Notes under the pieces: generated by a model
Told to the model about the DNA's origin: nothing
Databases searched by the model: none
What the model saw: only the letters and a program-made list of their open reading frames with translations
Assembly (NCBI RefSeq): GCF_012641335.1
Contig: NZ_JABAID010000010.1
Span: forward strand, 1 to 64,000
Source: Novosphingobium sp. ERN07
GTDB lineage: Bacteria; Pseudomonadota; Alphaproteobacteria; Sphingomonadales; Sphingomonadaceae
DNA length: 64,000 nt
Reading direction: 5' to 3'
In this document: positions 59,843 to 64,000 of the stretch, in pieces
How positions within the stretch are numbered: position 1 is the first letter of the stretch
How the letters are laid out: every line of letters begins with the position of its first letter
Made by a program: the position numbers and the translations under genes

Positions 59843-60924
59843 CAAACGGACCTCTCGGCAAGCCAGCCATCGATCAGTGGCCAAAGGCGCCTCAGCGCGG
59901 CAGGGCCGGCCACAAGGCTGACATGCCCACCCTTAGAGACGATTTCATGATAATCGGAACAGCCCGTCCGGTCACGCAAAGGCCGCGCGGCATCAAGGCT
60001 GACCACGTGATCGTGCTGGGCAACGATGTTGAGGATCGGGACCGTGATCTTGCCAAGATCGGCCATGCGCCCGCCGATTTCCAGCGTGCCTTCGTGCAGC
60101 GCGTTCTCCCACATCAGATGGCGGATCTGCTGGCGGAAATATTCGCCCGGAACCGGCAGCGTTTCGGCGGCCCAGCGATCAAACATGCGATAGGATTTGA
60201 CGAACTCGTCGTTCCACATGTTCGTCCATAGCTGCATCCGGCCTGCCGTGCGGTTCGCCGGGCGCGCCAGATCGAATGCACCCAGCATGATCTCCGGCGG
60301 GATCACGCCCAGTTTGTCCACCACATCATCGACATCGAAGTGCCGCCGGTCGGACCATTTCTGGAACATGTGCATCTGCGTGAAATCAACCGGCGTTGCA
60401 AACAGCACCAGATTGCGCACGCCATTGCCCGGATGAAGCGCGGCTTGGATCGTTGCCAGTGTCCCGCCCATGCAATACCCGGCAAGCGTAACGTCCGTCT
60501 CACCGGTAATTCGGGCAATGGTGGCAAGGCTGTCCGGTATGAAGCGGTCCACGTAATCGCTCAGCCCAAGATGTGCCTCGTCACGCCGGGGTGCGGCCCA
60601 GTCCAGATTGAACACATCATAGCCACGGCCCAGCAGATATTCGACCATGCTCTGGCCCGGTGCCAGATCGAAGATATAGCCCTTGTTGCTGGGGGGTGAA
60701 ACGATCAGCAGCGGCAACCGATAGATCTCGTCGGTCACCGGCCTGTAGCGATAGAGCATCGCGGTGCCTTCGCGGTGGACCAGATCCTTGGCCATCGCGC
60801 CCACGTCCTGCCGGGGCGCGGTCAGGAATTCCAGGCCCTTGATGTTGCGTTTTAACGCGCGGTCCACTTCCCGGCGGACCCGCTCCGCCACTGCTTCAGC
60901 CGATGGCTGATCGGCCTCGCTCAT
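59842..60924 (-). CDS. phaC: Class III poly(3-hydroxyalkanoate) synthase subunit PhaC
   Basis: 360-aa synthase that polymerises (R)-3-hydroxyacyl-CoA. The lipase-like box GYCMGG has the catalytic Cys at residue 151, close to Cys149 of the Allochromatium enzyme; Asp in QHDHVVS and His in KGGHVSLV complete the triad. Length fits class III PhaC. It is coupled to a small PhaE-like gene by a four-base overlap. With LuxR and acyl-CoA dehydrogenase genes nearby it may store acyl-CoA from the degradation pathways. Confidence 0.9.
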   Translation of the reverse strand: MSEADQPSAEAVAERVRREVDRALKRNIKGLEFLTAPRQDVGAMAKDLVHREGTAMLYRYRPVTDEIYRLPLLIVSPPSNKGYIFDLAPGQSMVEYLLGRGYDVFNLDWAAPRRDEAHLGLSDYVDRFIPDSLATIARITGETDVTLAGYCMGGTLATIQAALHPGNGVRNLVLFATPVDFTQMHMFQKWSDRRHFDVDDVVDKLGVIPPEIMLGAFDLARPANRTAGRMQLWTNMWNDEFVKSYRMFDRWAAETLPVPGEYFRQQIRHLMWENALHEGTLEIGGRMADLGKITVPILNIVAQHDHVVSLDAARPLRDRTGCSDYHEIVSKGGHVSLVAGPAALRRLWPLIDGWLAERSV

Positions 60925-61301
60925 GAAGTGGCCGCAGGCGGCTTGCGCGTCCGGCGGGGTTCGGGTGGCGGCGGCGTGGCCTGCGTTTTCGTGGCGAGCG
61001 CTTCCACGGCCAAGCGAACCCGGTCGACCGAATCCTCAATCGCGTCAAGCCGCTCGGACAGCGCTTCTACCTGCGCTTTGCTGGGCAGGTTCAGGTTGCG
61101 CAGCAGCGATTCCATCTGTTCGGCAAACGCGCGCTGGGCCACCAGTTGCACTTTGGTCATCTGGCCCATCATCGCGCCAAACTGTTCGCTTTCCGTCAGC
61201 TTGCCCGACCAGCCGTTGATTTCCTGTTCCCACTTCTGGACCATTTCCTGCCATCGCGCGCCCGACCAAAGCTCGAATGGATCAAACGGTTGTTTTGACA
61301 T
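60921..61301 (-). CDS. phaE: PhaE-like subunit of PHA synthase, very short
   Basis: 126-aa protein with a helical middle (AFAEQMESLLRNLNLPSKAQVEALSERLDAIEDSVDRV) that resembles the C-terminal part of PhaE and a Pro-rich tail (QATPPPPEPRRTRKP). Known PhaE proteins are about 350 residues, so this is a short form, yet the reading frame shows no break. ATG 61301 is the start. It overlaps PhaC by four bases, as expected for obligate subunits. It could also be a phasin-like partner. Confidence 0.68.
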   Translation of the reverse strand: MSKQPFDPFELWSGARWQEMVQKWEQEINGWSGKLTESEQFGAMMGQMTKVQLVAQRAFAEQMESLLRNLNLPSKAQVEALSERLDAIEDSVDRVRLAVEALATKTQATPPPPEPRRTRKPPAATS

Positions 61302-61323
61302 GTGGTCCCCTCCGGTGCCCTGA

Positions 61324-62091
61324 TCAGGTGGCCAGTGAAATGTATCCAAGCTGCGCTGCCTTGAACACGGTCTGGCTGCGGTTCACCGCGTTCAGCTTCA
61401 TTGATGCGTTGTGGATGTGGAACCGCACCGTCGCACGGCTGCGGCTCATGATCATGCTGATTTCAAGGTCGGTCTTGCCGATGGCTGCCCAGCGCAGGCA
61501 TTCCACTTCGCGCTTTGACAGGCGCGACCCGGATGGCAGCGCCTGCGCCGAACCCATCGCGTGGACGTAGCTGGCGATGAACGTGCGCGCATAGATGCCA
61601 AAAGCGTCGCCATTTTCCAGAAACACGTCATCCAGCTCGGTCATGTCCGTATCGAGCGGGTTGAAGCTGACTGCGCCGATCTGGCCGAAAGGCAGATGCA
61701 CAGGCACCACGATGGCTCCGCGCGTCATCGCCCGCGTTTCGAAGTTCGTCAGATCGATCGCTGTCAGATAGTGATTGGGCTGGCGGGTGTGGAACCCGTT
61801 GGCATTGACCCAGAAGGGTTCGCTTTCAAACCGGCAGGCCGATGTCAGCGGCGAATCGAGCGCGATGCGCGAATTGCGCCACCACACCTTTTCATCGTTC
61901 CACCCGAACACGTCGCGCGCCAGAATATTACCTTCCGCGTCTACCGGGGTGCGCTTGTCGGCAATGTCGTGCGCAGGGGCGGCGCGCATACCTGCGGCGA
62001 TTGCGATTTCGTGCAATGCTTCGGCTGCGCGGCGCACGTCCTGCGGCCCGCTGATCCTCACCGAATCGATGGATTCCACCGAAAGCTGCAC
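61324..62091 (-). CDS. LuxR family regulator with autoinducer-binding-like domain
   Basis: 255-aa regulator. The first two thirds look like an autoinducer-binding domain (LDSPLTSACRFESEPFW, with the Asp and Trp typical of that pocket), and the C-terminus is a LuxR HTH (SKREVECLRWAAIGKTDLEISMIMSRSRATVRFHIHNASMKL). No LuxI-type synthase gene is in the window, so it is a possible LuxR solo responding to a pathway or foreign signal. GTG 62091 follows AGGAGAG. It lies upstream of the PHA genes and diverges from the acyl-CoA dehydrogenase gene. Confidence 0.84.
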   Translation of the reverse strand: MQLSVESIDSVRISGPQDVRRAAEALHEIAIAAGMRAAPAHDIADKRTPVDAEGNILARDVFGWNDEKVWWRNSRIALDSPLTSACRFESEPFWVNANGFHTRQPNHYLTAIDLTNFETRAMTRGAIVVPVHLPFGQIGAVSFNPLDTDMTELDDVFLENGDAFGIYARTFIASYVHAMGSAQALPSGSRLSKREVECLRWAAIGKTDLEISMIMSRSRATVRFHIHNASMKLNAVNRSQTVFKAAQLGYISLAT

Positions 62092-62233
62092 AGTTCTCTC
62101 CTGTCCCAATTGCCGTATCCTTACCGGTCAAGCCATTTGGAAACAACGACGGGATTGTTGCAATCGCCTAGTCATTTGCGCAGCGTGGCTAGCCTCTCGA
62201 ACTTGTTACAGAATGAGCCTTGAGGAGAGGGAC

Positions 62234-63331
62234 GTGAATTTCGACCTGAACGAAGACGAGGAAATGCTCAAGGCACTGGCCGAGCGTTTCGTCGAAGATC
62301 ACTATGATCTTGATCGCCGCCGCGCCTATCTGGCCGGGGCCAACGGATTCTCGCCCGAAATGTGGGCACTGCTTGCCGAACTCGGCCTCGTCGCGGCGCC
62401 GCTCTCTTTCGAAAGCGGCGGGTTGGCACTGGATGCTACAGCCATCGCCACAGTGTTCGAAGCGCTGGGCAAGGGCCTCGTGGTCGAACCGCTGATCGAA
62501 AACGTGATGGTCGCTGCGCGCCTTTTCGAACGGGTCGCGCCCGAAGCGTTGAAGGGCGAATGGATGGAAGCGCTGGCGATGGGCAGCCGCCGCCTCGTGC
62601 TTGCCCATGCCGAACAGGGATCGCGCGGGGGCAGCCTGTGGGTTGCCGCCACCGCTGATGCCGATGGCGTCCTGACCGGCACCAAATCCTGCGTGCCAGC
62701 GGGCGCGGGTGTCGATGGCTATATCGTCACCGCGCGCGAAAGCAGCGCGGCGGGCGATGAGATGGGCGTTGCGCTGTTCCTCGTCGCTGCCGATGCGCCC
62801 GGCATCACGCGCACCGCATGGCGCACGGTCGATGGTGCGCTGGCCATCTCGCTCGAATTGAACGCGACGCCTGCCGTCCGCCTTGGCGGAAGCGCTGCCG
62901 ATGTTGCCGACAATGAAACGCTGGCCTCACTCGCCCGCTCTGCCGAGGCGCTCGGCATCATGCAGCTTCTGTTCGACGCTACGCTGGATTACCTGCGCAC
63001 GCGCCAGCAGTTTGGCACGCCGCTCGGCTCGTTTCAGGCAATTCAGCACCGCATGGCCGCGCAATATGCGGCTATCGAACAGGCCCGCGCGCTGCTGAAT
63101 CTCGCCATCGTAAGCCAGGGATCCGATCGTTTCGCCAATGCTGTTGATGGTCTGCGAGCCTTCATCGCGCCCGCATCGGTCGAACTGGGGCATGAGATGA
63201 TCCAGTTCCACGGCGGCATGGGCGTGACCGACGAACTGTTCATCGGCCACGGCCACAAGCGCCTGCTGATGCTATCGCGCTGGCCCAATGATCCGCAGGC
63301 CGCGCTGGATCGGTTCGCCAAGGTGGCGTGA
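62234..63331 (+). CDS. Acyl-CoA dehydrogenase family protein
   Basis: 365-aa acyl-CoA dehydrogenase. The start is GTG 62234, with GAGGAGAGG upstream. RTRQQFGTPLGSFQAIQHRMA is the family segment, and the C-terminus has FHGGMGVTDELFIGHGHKRLLML. The length and the absence of a recognisable catalytic Glu near the usual place suggest one chain of a heteromeric enzyme of the FadE28/29 type, whose partner gene is not in the window; I cannot prove this. It would introduce an alpha-beta double bond. Confidence 0.82.
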   Translation: MNFDLNEDEEMLKALAERFVEDHYDLDRRRAYLAGANGFSPEMWALLAELGLVAAPLSFESGGLALDATAIATVFEALGKGLVVEPLIENVMVAARLFERVAPEALKGEWMEALAMGSRRLVLAHAEQGSRGGSLWVAATADADGVLTGTKSCVPAGAGVDGYIVTARESSAAGDEMGVALFLVAADAPGITRTAWRTVDGALAISLELNATPAVRLGGSAADVADNETLASLARSAEALGIMQLLFDATLDYLRTRQQFGTPLGSFQAIQHRMAAQYAAIEQARALLNLAIVSQGSDRFANAVDGLRAFIAPASVELGHEMIQFHGGMGVTDELFIGHGHKRLLMLSRWPNDPQAALDRFAKVA

Positions 63332-63338
63332 AGGAACA

Positions 63339-63381
63339 ACAGAAAAAGGCCGAGATCGCTCCCGACCTTTTCGTTTTCTGT
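63339..63381. terminator. Terminator between convergent acyl-CoA dehydrogenase and ThuA-like genes
   Basis: ACAGAAAA at one end pairs with TTTTCTGT at the other, with an inner AAGG/CCTT segment; T-rich ends on both strands suit a bidirectional terminator. Confidence 0.7.
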
Positions 63382-63388
63382 AACAGGA

Positions 63389-64000
63389 TCAACCGTCGCG
63401 CAGCTGCCGCTCTTTCAGCCAGCCAATTCCCCGCCGTAGCAGGTCATAGAACACCGGCAGATCCCACGCACAGCGGTCTACCGTTGGCCACCAGTCCAGC
63501 ATCGGTTGCAGGTCGTAATGCCCCCGGCAATGCCCCAGCGTGTTATAAAGTACCGCGCCTTTACCGTGGTCTTTCAAATACATCACCGCGTGCTTGCCCA
63601 GCGCGTCCTTCGCCTCGACAAAGCCGGTGCCTTCTACTGTGCAGTCCGTTTCCAGCAGCACGTGAAGCTTCCCGTGGTATTCCATGTGGTAAAGCTCGTC
63701 CGTCGTCTCGAACGGCTCCACCCCTTTCACCAGCGGGTGGTCCGGGTCGGCCACGGTCACCGTATAGGGCGCGATGGGCGGATGGCTCAGGAACTGGCTA
63801 CCCAGCATATCCATCATCAGCGGTGCCCAGCGCGGTGCGTCCCACAGGCCCGCATTCGGCCCTTCGGACAGCAGCCGCAGCACCGAATTGGTGCCGTGCA
63901 GCGCATACCAGCGCCCGCCCGCTTGCAACCAGTCGCGCAAGGCTTCCTGCGCGGTGAGCGAAGGGGTGACATCGCAGGTATAGGTGATCAGGATATCGGC
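63389..64000 (-). CDS. ThuA-like domain protein (cut by window end)
   Basis: C-terminal 203 residues of a protein of the ThuA class I glutamine amidotransferase-like family. Landmarks are LHGTNSVLR, the DPDHPLVKGV stretch and the GKGAVLYNTLGH motif. The frame stays open through the window edge (ADILITYTCDV...), so the true start lies beyond 64000. ThuA proteins occur with sugar or polyol catabolism and probably isomerise keto sugars, but the function of this branch is unknown. It meets the acyl-CoA dehydrogenase gene tail to tail. Confidence 0.82.
   Translation of the reverse strand, partial: ADILITYTCDVTPSLTAQEALRDWLQAGGRWYALHGTNSVLRLLSEGPNAGLWDAPRWAPLMMDMLGSQFLSHPPIAPYTVTVADPDHPLVKGVEPFETTDELYHMEYHGKLHVLLETDCTVEGTGFVEAKDALGKHAVMYLKDHGKGAVLYNTLGHCRGHYDLQPMLDWWPTVDRCAWDLPVFYDLLRRGIGWLKERQLRDG

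Noticed and set aside
62092..62233. A lux box in the gap between the LuxR and acyl-CoA dehydrogenase genes
   Set aside because: Only a 5-bp AACAA/TTGTT repeat was seen near 62142-62159, too short and without the lux-box pattern.
1..64000. Mobile elements, CRISPR arrays, tRNA or rRNA genes
   Set aside because: No transposase, integrase, terminal repeats, spaced direct repeats or RNA gene signatures were recognised by reading.

Overview
The window is GC-rich, densely coding alphaproteobacterial DNA, most likely from a sphingomonad (Novosphingobium/Sphingobium/Sphingomonas type). Pointers are two TonB-dependent receptors with IVVTA/IVVTS-type TonB boxes, many four-base start/stop overlaps, a CTGAGCCTGTCGAAG-type intergenic repeat often seen in sphingomonad genomes, and a subclass B3 metallo-beta-lactamase-like protein with Glu in the first metal motif. 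I see no rRNA, tRNA, CRISPR array, insertion sequence, integrase or phage gene. Nearly every gene looks catabolic, so this reads as a long catabolic island built from several regulons.

Layout. (1) 0.3-12 kb: a class A flavin monooxygenase divergent from a TonB receptor; an epimerase and LysR regulator; an HxlR regulator divergent from an SDR, phytoene-desaturase-like flavoprotein, 77-aa protein and two extradiol-dioxygenase-like VOC proteins. (2) 11.6-19.5 kb: a minus-strand operon (HisD-like dehydrogenase, SDR, alpha/beta hydrolase, VOC protein, TetR regulator, Rieske oxygenase) divergent from FAH-family hydrolase, cupin and SDR genes. A perfect TGTACCA/TGGTACA palindrome lies directly before the Rieske gene. 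(3) 19.6-22 kb: a methyltransferase, a small helical protein and a YWLGG membrane protein.

(4) 22-47.4 kb plus the receptor at 51-53 kb is the most interesting part. Five promoters carry the same AT-rich 24-bp near-palindrome, ATTTG-N2-ATAT-N2-ATAT-N2-CAAAT, and a weaker sixth lies before the methyltransferase of region 3. These sites front an 11-gene minus-strand set (methyltransferase, small protein, two flavoproteins, MDR reductase, LeuC/LeuD-like hydratase, HMG-CoA-lyase-like lyase, CaiB CoA-transferase, DUF1838 protein, MBL hydrolase), a plus-strand set (ferredoxin-fold protein, SDR, MmgE/PrpD, VOC, alpha/beta hydrolase, membrane protein, unknown protein), a minus-strand set (tandem hydrolase, MFS, flavin oxidase, bicupin), an MFS-GntR pair and the receptor. 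The GntR protein is the only regulator inside this stretch and carries an AT-hook-like KRGRPPK segment, so I infer it controls one catabolic regulon. The substrate is not evident. Oxidation and CoA chemistry ending in an acyl-CoA lyase suggest breakdown of a branched or alicyclic carboxylic acid to central metabolites.

(5) 47.4-51 kb: an MDR oxidoreductase, two PuuE-like deacetylase-family proteins and an N-carbamoylsarcosine-amidase-like hydrolase, suggesting cyclic amide or ureido hydrolysis. (6) 53.3-64 kb: an MFS transporter, a p-cresol-methylhydroxylase-like cytochrome/flavoprotein pair, SDR, MBL hydrolase, lipase-like hydrolase, GNAT enzyme, class III PHA synthase with a very short PhaE-like partner, a LuxR regulator with no LuxI nearby, an acyl-CoA dehydrogenase and a ThuA-like gene cut by the window end.
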